A DNA stretch of 64,000 nucleotides from Mesorhizobium sp. SOD10. GTDB lineage: Bacteria > Pseudomonadota > Alphaproteobacteria > Rhizobiales > Rhizobiaceae. Below, in pieces: positions 8,997 through 17,598 of this stretch; position 1 is the first letter of the stretch; every line of letters starts with the position of its first letter. The stretch spans positions 124,001-188,000 of the forward strand of contig CCNA01000006.1 in NCBI GenBank assembly GCA_000824805.1, in the 5' to 3' direction. The notes below the pieces were generated by a model. The model ran no database searches, was not told the origin of the DNA, and was given only the letters and a program-made list of their open reading frames with translations. Made by a program: the position numbers and the translations under genes.

Positions 8997-10526
8997 ATGA
9001 GTATCTTAGCGACAATCAAGGATCACAGCGGCCGTATCTATCGCGGCATCCAGGCTTTGCTCGCAACGAGCATCGCCGCCACTGGCCTTGCCGCCTTCGC
9101 GCTGACGGAGAACACCTCCCGCACCGGCGCGCTGGCGGTGTCGGTGACGTCGACCTTAATGGCGCTTCTGGTGCTGATGTATATGCGCTCGAGCGTTGTC
9201 CAGCGCCTGCAATCGGCGGCGGACGCCGAGGCCGAGAAGCATCGCTTCCTTACCGTCGATGCCATGACAGGAGCCACGGCCCGGCGCTATTTCATCGAAG
9301 CGTTGGGCGACTGGTTGGGCGGCTTGCGCAACCGTCGCCAGGCGAGCCTGCTTTTGATCGACCTCGATCATTTCAAGCAGCTCAACGACACGTTCGGGCA
9401 CCAGTTCGGCGATCTGGCGCTGGCCCATCTGGTTGCGGAAGCGCGGCGCATTTTCGAGGACGGCGTCATCGGACGGCTCGGCGGCGACGAGTTCGGCGTC
9501 ATGGTTCCGCATGGCGATATCGCCCTCATCAACCGGGACGCGCGCCGGCTGCTGGATGCCATGCGCGCCGGCAAGAGGCATGAAGGCAAGATCGTCCCGC
9601 TGTCGATCTCGGTGGGCGTCGCGCTTGCGCCGTTGCATGCTTCGAATGCAACCGAATTGATGCTTCTGGCCGACCTCGCGCTCTACGAAAGCAAGGCCGG
9701 CGGCCGCGGCCGCGTCACCGTCTTCGACGAGGAGATGCTGTCGGACAAACGTTATCGCCGGCTGGTGGAACGCGAGCTGCGCGCCGCGATCTATCTCGGC
9801 GAGCTGGAACTGCACTATCAGCCGATCGTCGATCCCGACGGCTCCGTCGAGGCGCTGGAAGGATTGATCCGCTGGCGCCATCCCGTGCGCGGCTTGATCT
9901 CGCCCGCGGAATTCATTCCGATCGCCGAGCGCTCGACGCTGATCGATATGATCGGCGAGTGGGTCTTCAAGCGCGCCTGCGCCGATATCGGGCACTTTCC
10001 CGGACGGCGCATCTCGATCAACGTCTCCGGCGAACAGCTGAAGCGCGACGAGATCGTGACGATGTGCGACCGGATCCTGCGCGAGACCGACCGATCGGCA
10101 TCGCAATTCATCATCGAGATCACCGAAACGGTGGCGACGGCCGCGACGCCCGAGGTGCTGAGGCGCCTGGAGGCGCTGCGCGGCCTCGGCTTCCACATCG
10201 CGCTCGACGACTTCGGCACCGGCCATTGCGGCTTCAACTATCTGAAGTCGCTGCCCATCGACAGCGTCAAGATCGACCGCTCCTATATTCGCAGTCTCGC
10301 CCATGACCAGGTGGCGCAGATCTTCGTTTCCGCGCTTGCCCAGATCGCCCGCATCCAGGAAATCTCCATCGTCGCCGAGGGCGTCGAAACCGCGCAGGAA
10401 TTCGCCCTCGCCCGAACGGCTGGCTGCAGCCGCTTCCAGGGCTATTTCTTCGGCAAGCCGGCGCCGCGCGACAAGGCAAGCGCGTTGTGTGTCGCCGCCC
10501 GCGAGCCGCTCGCCCTCACAGCCTGA
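8997..10526 (+). CDS. Membrane GGDEF-EAL protein
   Basis: This 509-residue protein is tethered to the inner membrane by two N-terminal segments (about residues 18-38 and 44-62). The diguanylate cyclase domain has an intact GGDEF signature (GRLGGDEFGVM, about residue 163). The EAL domain has LEGLIRWRHP, INVSGEQL, IEITET, IALDDFGTG, VKIDRSYI and VAEGVET, and looks fully catalytic. It therefore both makes and degrades c-di-GMP, or does one under control of the other. With the two EAL proteins 2-4 kb away there are three c-di-GMP genes in 5.5 kb, but no shared operon. The ATG at 8997 has a weak ribosome binding site. Confidence 0.92.
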   Translation: MSILATIKDHSGRIYRGIQALLATSIAATGLAAFALTENTSRTGALAVSVTSTLMALLVLMYMRSSVVQRLQSAADAEAEKHRFLTVDAMTGATARRYFIEALGDWLGGLRNRRQASLLLIDLDHFKQLNDTFGHQFGDLALAHLVAEARRIFEDGVIGRLGGDEFGVMVPHGDIALINRDARRLLDAMRAGKRHEGKIVPLSISVGVALAPLHASNATELMLLADLALYESKAGGRGRVTVFDEEMLSDKRYRRLVERELRAAIYLGELELHYQPIVDPDGSVEALEGLIRWRHPVRGLISPAEFIPIAERSTLIDMIGEWVFKRACADIGHFPGRRISINVSGEQLKRDEIVTMCDRILRETDRSASQFIIEITETVATAATPEVLRRLEALRGLGFHIALDDFGTGHCGFNYLKSLPIDSVKIDRSYIRSLAHDQVAQIFVSALAQIARIQEISIVAEGVETAQEFALARTAGCSRFQGYFFGKPAPRDKASALCVAAREPLALTA

Positions 10527-10675
10527 CGAACAGGAAATGGCGGCCTGCCGGACCCAAGCCGGCGAACATCCTATTTTTCTTGCCCTCCCGGCAAACCCGT
10601 GTGACGATGGTTTTGGGAAGAGGTGAAAACCCGCCCGCGACGGCCGAACAGGCCGGCCGCCGCTCTGCATAGGGT

Positions 10676-10714
10676 GCGATCGGACGCAAACCGGTTTCCA
10701 CTTTTGCTGATCGC
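10676..10714. repeat. Interspersed palindrome (diverged rhizobial repeat)
   Basis: The ends GCGATC and GATCGC surround a core with AACCGGTTT and CCACTTTTGC, similar in layout to the GNAT palindrome and to 62704-62748. It lies in the 5' region of the EF-G-like gene. Confidence 0.5.
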
Positions 10715-10747
10715 TCTCTTGGGAAACGCCTGAGTGGAGGTTCAGCC

Positions 10748-12796
10748 ATGGGTACTCGCGCCGGAGGACGACGCACGGGACCGAAATGCATCGCCATAGT
10801 CGGTCCCTTTGCAAGCGGTAAGACGACACTTCTCGAAGCAATTCTCGCCCGCACGGGCGCCATCCCCCGCCAGAACCCCGTTTCATCGGGCAACACCGTT
10901 TCCGACCATTCGCCAGAGGCCCGCGCCCACGCCATGAGCGTCGAGGCGACCTTCGCCACCACCGATTTCATGGGCGAGCAGCTCACCTTCGTGGACTGCC
11001 CCGGTTCCATCGAATTCGCCTTCGAGGCCGAACCCGTGCTTGCCGCCTGCGACCTCGCGGTCGTTGTCGCCGAGGCCGACGAGAAGAAGATCCCGGCGCT
11101 CCAGCTCATCATGCGCAAGCTCGACGATCTCGCCATTCCGCGCATCCTGTTCCTCAACAAGGTCGACAAGGCGACCGCGGGGGTGCGCGAGACGCTGAAG
11201 ATGCTGCAGCCCACAAGCTCGGTACCGCTGCTGCTGCGCCAGATTCCGGTGCGCAAGGACGGTATCGTCATCGGCTCGATCGATCTGGCGCTGGAACGCG
11301 CCTACATCTATCGCGAATACGCCGAAAGCCAGGTCGCCGAGATCGCGAACGACGACAAGGCGCGCGAGCTTGAAGCGCGTTTCTCCATGCTGGAGACGCT
11401 CGCCGATCACGACGATCACCTGATGGAGCAGCTGCTGGAGGAGATCGAGCCGCCGAAGGACGCGATCTTCGACGATCTCTCGGCCGACCTGCGCGCCGGC
11501 GCGGTGACGCCGGTGCTGATCGGCACGGCCGAGAAGGGCAATGGCGTGCTGCGCCTGTTGAAAGCCATCCGCCATGATGCACCCGATGTCGAGGCGACGA
11601 GGAAGCGGCTTGGCGCGCCGGACGGCCAGACGGTGGTGCAGGTGATGAAGACCATCCATACCGCTCATGGCGGCAAGCTTTCGGTGTCGCGCGTGCTTTC
11701 CGGTCAATTGGCCGACGCGGCCGAGCTTTTCCTCTCCAACGGCGACACGGCGAAAGTCTCAGGCATCTACAGGATGCTGGGCAAAGACCAGATCAAGCAG
11801 ACATCGGCCAAGGCCGGCGACACGGTCGCGCTCGGCAAGCTCGACAACGTCAAGACCTGCCAGACGCTGAGCTCGGCCAAGGGCGGCATCCGACCACTGG
11901 TCACGCTGGAGCCGCCGCAGCCCGTCTTTGCCTTCGCGCTTCGTCCCAAGGAGCGGAAGGACGAGGTAAAGATGTCGGCTGCGATCCAGCGGCTTGCCGA
12001 GGAAGATCCATCGCTCAGCCTGCGCCACAACCAGGACTCCGCCGAAACCGTCCTGTCTGGTCATGGCGAAATGCATCTGCGCGTTGTGCGCGAGCGCCTT
12101 GAGGGCAAGAACCAGATTCCGATCGAGGGCCATGCTCCGGCGGTGCCTTACCGGGAGACGATCCGCAAATCGGCGCAGCAGCGCGGCCGCCACAAAAAGC
12201 AATCCGGCGGCCACGGCCAATTCGGCGACGTGGTGATCGAGATCAAGCCGCTGCCGCGCGGTTCCGGCTTCCAGTTCTCCGATACCATCACCGGCGGCGT
12301 AGTGCCGAAAACCTATATCCAGTCGGTGGAAACCGGCATTCGGGACTATCTGAAGACAGGCCCGCTCGGCTTTCCGGTCGTCGATGTCGCCGTCAACCTG
12401 TCGGACGGCTCCTACCATGCGGTCGATTCCTCCGACATGGCCTTCCAGATGGCGGCGAAGCTCGCGATGAAGGAAGGCATGGCCGCCTGTTCGCCGGTCC
12501 TGCTGGAGCCAATCATGAAGGTCGAGATCGTCACGCCCTCCGACGCGACCTCGAAGATCATCGCCCTGATCCCGCAGCGGCGTGGCCAGATCCTCGGCTA
12601 TGACGCAAGGCCCGGCTGGCCGGGCTGGGACGTTGTCGAGGCGACCATGCCGCAGGCCGAAATCGGCGACCTGATCATCGAGCTGCGCTCCGCGACCGCC
12701 GGCGTCGCCAGCTACAAGGCCACCTTCGACCATATGGCCGAGCTCACCGGCCGGCTGGCCGACGAGGCGATGAACGCCAACGGCAAAGCCGCCTGA
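10748..12796 (+). CDS. Elongation factor G-like GTPase
   Basis: This 682-residue EF-G paralogue of the kind called elongation-factor-G-like or FusA2 is distinct from the housekeeping fusA product. The P-loop is GPFASGKT, G4 is FLNKVDKAT, and the C-terminal EF-G domains IV and V are present (HGQFGDVVIEIKPL; IALIPQRRGQILGYD). The G3 motif reads DCPGSIEF where translational GTPases normally have DTPGHVDF, so the catalytic His is Ser. It is monocistronic. The role is unknown; paralogues of this type can act in ribosome recycling or stress rather than in translocation. Confidence 0.88.
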   Translation: MGTRAGGRRTGPKCIAIVGPFASGKTTLLEAILARTGAIPRQNPVSSGNTVSDHSPEARAHAMSVEATFATTDFMGEQLTFVDCPGSIEFAFEAEPVLAACDLAVVVAEADEKKIPALQLIMRKLDDLAIPRILFLNKVDKATAGVRETLKMLQPTSSVPLLLRQIPVRKDGIVIGSIDLALERAYIYREYAESQVAEIANDDKARELEARFSMLETLADHDDHLMEQLLEEIEPPKDAIFDDLSADLRAGAVTPVLIGTAEKGNGVLRLLKAIRHDAPDVEATRKRLGAPDGQTVVQVMKTIHTAHGGKLSVSRVLSGQLADAAELFLSNGDTAKVSGIYRMLGKDQIKQTSAKAGDTVALGKLDNVKTCQTLSSAKGGIRPLVTLEPPQPVFAFALRPKERKDEVKMSAAIQRLAEEDPSLSLRHNQDSAETVLSGHGEMHLRVVRERLEGKNQIPIEGHAPAVPYRETIRKSAQQRGRHKKQSGGHGQFGDVVIEIKPLPRGSGFQFSDTITGGVVPKTYIQSVETGIRDYLKTGPLGFPVVDVAVNLSDGSYHAVDSSDMAFQMAAKLAMKEGMAACSPVLLEPIMKVEIVTPSDATSKIIALIPQRRGQILGYDARPGWPGWDVVEATMPQAEIGDLIIELRSATAGVASYKATFDHMAELTGRLADEAMNANGKAA

Positions 12797-12838
12797 GCAG
12801 GTCGGCCTGCTTGACAGACTTTCTGTTGAAAATATGAA

Positions 12839-12867
12839 AACGGCGTCCGGATGATCCGGACGCCGTT
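12839..12867 (+). terminator. Terminator-like hairpin after the EF-G-like gene
   Basis: A perfect 13-bp stem (AACGGCGTCCGGA / TCCGGACGCCGTT) with a very short loop lies 42 bp after the stop codon. The T-run is weak. Confidence 0.65.
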
Positions 12868-12869
12868 CC

Positions 12870-13111
12870 TATTGCGGACCGTTTTCCTGGGAGGCAACGG
12901 CTGGTCCGCCGCATCCGGAAAAATGGTTCGGACGCGGTAGCTGCCTGAGCCCGGTCTTCCGAGTGATGCCCCCATCTCCCGAACCGACCAACCGCGTCCT
13001 ATTATCTACTTAAACCATAGACTGCGTGGGTGACATGTTACCCGATGTTACATGTCACTGTTACGTGGTGGATGCAGTCGTTTTTTTGCCGGCTCGAAGG
13101 CGTGCGGGCAA
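12870..13111. other. Intergenic DNA, no gene seen
   Basis: There is no ORF with a plausible start. Near 13028-13056 the sequence repeats TGTTAC / ATGTTACATGT motifs, which could be protein-binding half-sites. Nothing else is recognised. Confidence 0.4.
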
Positions 13112-13229
13112 CAAAAAAGCCGGATCAATAAAGATCCGGCTGAGTTTGATTGGAAGTGCCGATTAGGGCTAACCTCCAGAGGGGAACACTCGAGGGCGCT
13201 AATGGGAGGAGAACGCGCCCTGGAGATGC
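13112..13229 (-). ncRNA. Candidate trans-acting small RNA (alpha-r14 / NfeR1-like)
   Basis: Read on the minus strand, a promoter-like pair (TTGTTT, 17 bp, CATATA, upstream to about 13256) precedes a stretch of about 118 nt that ends in a strong terminator: stem AGCCGGATC / GATCCGGCT (13118-13141) and a run of six T. The transcript would carry CUCCUCCC (13204-13211), an anti-Shine-Dalgarno motif, and a second C/U-rich segment, UUCCCCUCUGG. Size, anti-SD motifs and promoter layout match the rhizobial alpha-r14 family; the match is from memory of the family features, not an alignment. Confidence 0.55.
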
Positions 13230-13482
13230 CACTATATATGTGCTCATCATGCCCAAGAAACAAGCATCTATTTTGCAACACACGCATGCAAAAAGACGCA
13301 GGCTGTGGTCCAACCTATTCCTTGAACCCATAGGACCAGAAAAATCGCCGTTTCCGATGCGTTTCCGGTCTTGAAGCGACTGCTTAAATGCAAAATCGAA
13401 CCGGTTTTTGCTCGAAAACAGGCGAGTCGGCGAAATGATGTCGATTTCGGCAAGCCGAGTTTATTTTAGTGGCAGGAGACCG

Positions 13483-13980
13483 ATGATGCGAACTTTTTCA
13501 GCAATCGCCGGTAGCGCGCTGTTCCTGGTCGCGGCACCCGGCATCGTCGCCGGATTGGCGCCCTGGTTTTTGACCGACCATTATCGCAAACCTCTGTCGG
13601 CGCTGCCGGGCTTCGTGCCTGCGGGCTCAATTCTCGTGATCGCGGCGGCCGCTATCCTGCTTCATGCCTTCGTCCGCTTTGCCCTCGAGGGCCTGGGCAC
13701 CCCGCTCCCGTGGCGCCGACCGAGAAACTGGTTGTCGGTGGCATCTACCGCCACGTGCGCAACCCTATGTATGTAGCCGTGCTGGCGATTATCCTTGGCC
13801 AGGCGTTGATCTTTTCGAGCTGGCCGGTGCTGTTTTACGGCCTCATCGCCGCGGCAGCGATGATCTCCTTCGTCAAGCTACGAAGAGCCCACACTCGGCA
13901 ACCGTTATGGCGAGGAATACGAAGTCTACCGGCGCCCCGTGCCCGGCTGGCTGCCTCGGCTGACGCCTTGGCGCGGATAA
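13483..13980 (+). pseudogene. PEMT/isoprenylcysteine-type methyltransferase, two frameshifts
   Basis: Joined across frames, this reads as a complete membrane methyltransferase of about 165 residues: hydrophobic N-terminus MRTFSAIAGSALFLVAAPGI, a central GGIYRHVRNPMYVAVLAIIL (the RHVRNPMY SAM-binding motif of the family) and a C-terminal GNRYGEEYEVYRRPVPGW. The frame breaks near 13705 (within the stretch expected to read GTPAPVAPTE, consistent with one lost base) and again near 13877 (expected VKLYEEPTLG, two lost bases). The two losses together make one codon. A GGCAGGAG ribosome binding site precedes the start. It is either an inactivated gene or the result of sequencing errors. Confidence 0.75.
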
Positions 13981-13990
13981 ACCGCGCTGA

Positions 13991-14202
13991 GGGTACGCCG
14001 AGATTCAGGTGAGGCCGAGTCGAACATGGTGGTTTCTGAGAACCAGCCCACGCCGGCCGCAGCCCTCATAGACCGGAGATACCTATAAGGGCTTCGGCCG
14101 GCGAAGGCCGGAGCGGAGCGGGGCGTACCTGAAGTACGTGAGCACCGGAAGCGCAAGAAGCCGCCATTTGCAGGCCGGCCTCACCTGAATATCGGCGCAC
14201 CC
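13991..14202. repeat. 212-bp element with 27-bp terminal inverted repeats
   Basis: The ends 13991-14017 and 14176-14202 are inverted copies with two mismatches (core ATTCAGGTGAGGCCG). The interior has a smaller hairpin (GGCTTCGGCCGGCGAAGGCC region) and no ORF. It lies exactly between the frameshifted methyltransferase and the lsrB stop codon. A 41-bp relative made of little more than the two ends is at 39755-39795. It may be a non-autonomous mobile element or a mosaic intergenic repeat. Confidence 0.7.
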
Positions 14203-15098
14203 TAATAAGACCAGCTGCGCGCCTTGGCGATGATGAAGTCCCGAAACACGTGCAGCTTCGCCTGATTCTTCATCGCGTCGGGATAGGCGAAATAGGTGTC
14301 GAAGGAGGGCACCTCGGTTTCCGGCAGCAGCTGCACCAGGTTCGTATCCTTGTTGATCACGTAGTCCGGCAGCATGGCGATGCCGGCGCCGCCCTGCACC
14401 GCGCGCTTGATCGACAGGATGTCGTTGATCTGCAACGTCGGCACACGCTGCGCGCCTTCAAAATCGCCCACCGTCTCAAGCCAGTTCAGCTCCGACAGAT
14501 GCGATGGCACCGGCACGCCGAAAGTGACGATGCGGTGGTTCCTAAGCTCGGCGATCGAGGCCGGCTTGCCGAATTTGGCGATATAGGACGGCGCGGCATA
14601 GAGATGGAAATGCACCGTGAACAGCCGGCGCTGGATAAGGTCGGGCTGTTGCGGCTGGCGCAGCCGGATCGCGCAATCGGCCTGGCGCATGGTGAGGTCG
14701 AGTTCCTCATTGGCCAGGATCAGCTGCAGGCTGATCTCGGGATAGAGCTCGATGAATTCCTGCACACGTTCGGTCAGCCAGCCGGCGCCCAGTCCCACCG
14801 TGGTCGTCACCCTGAGCACGCCCGAGGGCCGGTCCTTAGTTTCGGTGAGCCGCGTCTTGATGGTTTCCAGCTTCATCAGCACGTCATGCGCCGTGCGGAA
14901 CAGCATCTCGCCCTGCTCGGTCAGCACCAGGCCGCGGGCATGGCGGTGGAACAGCGCGACGCCGACATCATGCTCCAGGGCGCTGACCTGCCGCGAAATG
15001 GCCGATTGCGACAGATGCAGCGTCTCGGCGGCATGGGTGAACGACCCAGCCTCCGCCGCTGCGTGAAATACGCGTAATTTGTCCCAGTCCAGCGCCAT
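14202..15098 (-). CDS. lsrB: LysR-type regulator, LsrB/VtlR type
   Basis: This 298-residue LysR protein has an N-terminal winged helix-turn-helix (LRVFHAAAEAGSFTHAAETL, residues 8-27) and a C-terminal periplasmic-binding-protein-like effector domain. Position directly downstream of trxB and near a divergent lrp matches the locus of S. meliloti LsrB and its VtlR orthologues, which control LPS, redox and small-RNA genes. Only one cysteine is present (residue 142, in QADCAIRL), whereas the S. meliloti protein is reported to use several redox-sensitive cysteines. The start ATG is followed by ALDWDKLRVFH, typical of this subgroup. The assignment rests on context and similarity by eye. Confidence 0.8.
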   Translation of the reverse strand: MALDWDKLRVFHAAAEAGSFTHAAETLHLSQSAISRQVSALEHDVGVALFHRHARGLVLTEQGEMLFRTAHDVLMKLETIKTRLTETKDRPSGVLRVTTTVGLGAGWLTERVQEFIELYPEISLQLILANEELDLTMRQADCAIRLRQPQQPDLIQRRLFTVHFHLYAAPSYIAKFGKPASIAELRNHRIVTFGVPVPSHLSELNWLETVGDFEGAQRVPTLQINDILSIKRAVQGGAGIAMLPDYVINKDTNLVQLLPETEVPSFDTYFAYPDAMKNQAKLHVFRDFIIAKARSWSY

Positions 15099-15170
15099 GA
15101 TTCCCCTCGCGTTGCCTTTGGCGTCTGAATGAAAAATCAGGCTTTTAAACGGCTTTTTTCAGCCGATCTG

Positions 15171-16145
15171 TCATTCTGCCGCTTCGCGGTGAGCCTCGAT
15201 GCCCGCCAGATATTTTTCCGCCTCGAGCGCCGCCATGCAGCCCAGCCCGGCCGCCGTCACCGCCTGGCGGTAGACGTCGTCGGTGACGTCGCCGGCGGCG
15301 AACACGCCGGGCACGTCGGTGCGGGTTGAATCCGGCGCCGTCCACAGATAGCCGTTCGGCTTCTGCTTCAGCTTGCCGACGAAGAGCTCGACGGCCGGCG
15401 CATGGCCGATCGCGACGAACACGCCGTCGACCGGCAGCTTCGATTCCTGGCCGGTTACGACGTTGCGCAGCGTCAGGCCTTCGACGGAAGGCGGCAGCGG
15501 CGCCTTGCCGGGGCGTCCGGTGATCTCGTCCACTACCGTGTCCCAGATGACGCGGACATTGTCCTTCGCAAGCAGCCGCTCGCGCAGGATCCGCTCGGCG
15601 CGGAAATCGCCGCGCCGGTGGATCACGGTGACGCTCTTGGCGAGGTTGGACAGATAGAGCGCTTCCTCGACCGCGGAATTGCCGCCGCCGATAACCGCGA
15701 CGTCCTTGCCGCGATAGAAGAAGCCGTCGCAAGTGGCGCAGGCCGAAACGCCGAAGCCCATGAAGGTCTGCTCCGACGGGATGCCCAGCCACTTGGCCTG
15801 TGCGCCGGTAGCGATGATCAGCGCATCGGCGGTGTAGACCGTGCCGGAATCGCCGGTAGCGCGGAACGGCCGCACATTGAGGTCGACCTCGGTGATGATG
15901 TCGTTGATGATGTCGGTGCCGACATGCTCGGCCTGCGCCAGCATCTGGCTCATCAGCCAGGGGCCTTGGATCGGATCGGCGAAGCCCGGATAGTTTTCGA
16001 CATCGGTGGTGATCATCAATTGGCCGCCCTGTTGCAGGCCGGCGACGAGCATCGGCTTCAGCATGGCGCGGGCGGCATAGATCGCCGCCGTATAGCCGGC
16101 CGGGCCGGAACCGATGATAAGAACGGGCGCATGTTTCGTCTTCAT
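15171..16145 (-). CDS. trxB: Thioredoxin reductase
   Basis: This 324-residue FAD enzyme reduces thioredoxin with NADPH. It has an N-terminal FAD-binding GSGPAGYTAAIYAARA, the redox-active CATC (about residues 136-139, in SACATCDGFF), the NADPH-binding GGGNSAVEEALYL and a C-terminal GVFAAGDVTD. The ATG at 16145 has an AGGGGA site; longer in-frame starts are unsupported. It is followed 72 bp later by lsrB on the same strand, probably co-transcribed, and is divergent from lrp. Confidence 0.94.
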   Translation of the reverse strand: MKTKHAPVLIIGSGPAGYTAAIYAARAMLKPMLVAGLQQGGQLMITTDVENYPGFADPIQGPWLMSQMLAQAEHVGTDIINDIITEVDLNVRPFRATGDSGTVYTADALIIATGAQAKWLGIPSEQTFMGFGVSACATCDGFFYRGKDVAVIGGGNSAVEEALYLSNLAKSVTVIHRRGDFRAERILRERLLAKDNVRVIWDTVVDEITGRPGKAPLPPSVEGLTLRNVVTGQESKLPVDGVFVAIGHAPAVELFVGKLKQKPNGYLWTAPDSTRTDVPGVFAAGDVTDDVYRQAVTAAGLGCMAALEAEKYLAGIEAHREAAE

Positions 16146-16420
16146 GAAAGTCCCCTGCGGCGCACAGCCGTGGTTTGTCGCGCGTAATGTAAGTGTTGCC
16201 CATAGGACCAGCAAGGCAAGTTGGCCTTCGTCCCCGGAAAGCTTCGTGCCCTGCATATCAGGCCATATCGCCGCCCGTCGCCAACGCATATCGACCAGAG
16301 GCGTACGCGGCACCGCGATCACGGCATGCGTCCAAACGAGAGAAAATCATCGCAAAGGGATGGCCTCCGAGGCGAAACCAAATTACAAAATCGTGAAAGA
16401 TTCTTGCGCGAAAGTCCCTC

Positions 16421-16897
16421 ATGCCGCTCAAAGCCGATCTCGACGCCATCGACTGGAAGATCCTGCGCGAGCTTCAGGCCGACGGCCGCATGACCAATGT
16501 CGAATTGTCCAACCGGGTCGGCATCTCGGCGCCGCCTTGCTTGCGCCGTGTCCGGCGGCTGGAAGAGGCCGGTATCATCCGCGGTTACCGCGCGCTGCTC
16601 AATGCGCCGGCGCTCGGCATGGATGTCGTCGCCTTCTGCCTGATCGGCTTGCATCATCAGGCCGATGCCGAACTGAAGACCTTCGCCGAACGCACGCGCG
16701 GCTGGCCGATCGTGCGCGACGCCTGGATGGTCTCGGGCGAATCCGATTTCCTGCTGCATTGCGTGGCAAGCGACCTCGGCACCTTCCAGACCTTCGTCAT
16801 CGAGGAACTGGCTTCGGCACCGAATGTGGACACCGTGCGGACCGCCTTGACGATCCGCCGCGTCAAGGACGAAGGGCTGGTGGCCTTTCAAACTTAA
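16421..16897 (+). CDS. Lrp/AsnC family transcriptional regulator
   Basis: This 158-residue protein has an N-terminal helix-turn-helix (LDAIDWKILRELQADGRMTN, then ELSNRVGISAPPCLRRVRRL) and a C-terminal RAM ligand-binding domain (SGESDFLLHCVASDLGTF). It is divergent from trxB. In S. meliloti the corresponding regulator, Lrp3, is linked to LPS synthesis under LsrB; the adjacent heptose genes make the same link plausible here. Confidence 0.9.
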   Translation: MPLKADLDAIDWKILRELQADGRMTNVELSNRVGISAPPCLRRVRRLEEAGIIRGYRALLNAPALGMDVVAFCLIGLHHQADAELKTFAERTRGWPIVRDAWMVSGESDFLLHCVASDLGTFQTFVIEELASAPNVDTVRTALTIRRVKDEGLVAFQT

Positions 16898-16965
16898 TGT
16901 GCCGGCTTCCGAAAATTCGCCAACTCAAACAAAGGTTTGGCACAAGCTTTTGAATCAATCCGCGA

Positions 16966-17598
16966 TCAAAGCGACCGTATCGCGGCAAGCAGCTCCTCAA
17001 GGTCTGTGGGGTCGCGCAACGGCGAAACCGAAAGCCCGCTTATCGTCGAGACTTCGCCATCGACAAGCCAACCACGCGCAAGGCCGGCGCGCTGGCCGGC
17101 TTCCATATCGGCGGCCTTGTCGCCGACGATCAGCGATCGCTTCAAGTCGAGGCAGAGCCGGCGACCAGCCTCCAGCAGCATGCCCGGATTGGGCTTGCGC
17201 ATCGGGTGATCGGCAACCGCCAGCGGACCCTTGCCGGCTTCGTGATAGCCGCAGGCAAGCACCATGTCGACAAACGCGTTTTGTTCAGCCAGCAGCTCAA
17301 GCACGCGCCCGTTGACCCGCGCGAACGCATCCCAGCCGAAATAGCCGCGCGCGACGCCGGACTGGTTGGTGACGATAACGACCGGAATGCCGCGTTGGTT
17401 CGCAGCCTCGATGACCGGCGCGATGCCATCACGCAGCACAACACCCGCCGGATCGCCGGGATAGCCGGTATCGACATTGATCGTGCCGTCACGGTCGAGG
17501 AACAGCGCCGGCCGGCCGGCTGGAAACTCCGTGGAGCCAATCTGCTCGACCCACAAGCCCGGCTCGGCGAGCGGTAAGGGACCGGTGCCGTCAGCCAT
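16966..17598 (-). CDS. gmhB: D,D-heptose 1,7-bisphosphate phosphatase
   Basis: This 210-residue HAD phosphatase removes the C7 phosphate from D-glycero-beta-D-manno-heptose 1,7-bisphosphate on the way to ADP-heptose. HAD motif I is FLDRDGTINVD, motif II VIVTNQSG, and the late motifs are MRKPNPGML and IVGDKAADMEAG. The family usually coordinates a structural Zn2+ with Cys/His residues; here ACGYHEAGKG is the equivalent loop, with fewer Cys than E. coli GmhB. The start overlaps the gmhA stop by 8 bp, so it is the last gene of hldE-gmhA-gmhB. Confidence 0.9.
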   Translation of the reverse strand: MADGTGPLPLAEPGLWVEQIGSTEFPAGRPALFLDRDGTINVDTGYPGDPAGVVLRDGIAPVIEAANQRGIPVVIVTNQSGVARGYFGWDAFARVNGRVLELLAEQNAFVDMVLACGYHEAGKGPLAVADHPMRKPNPGMLLEAGRRLCLDLKRSLIVGDKAADMEAGQRAGLARGWLVDGEVSTISGLSVSPLRDPTDLEELLAAIRSL

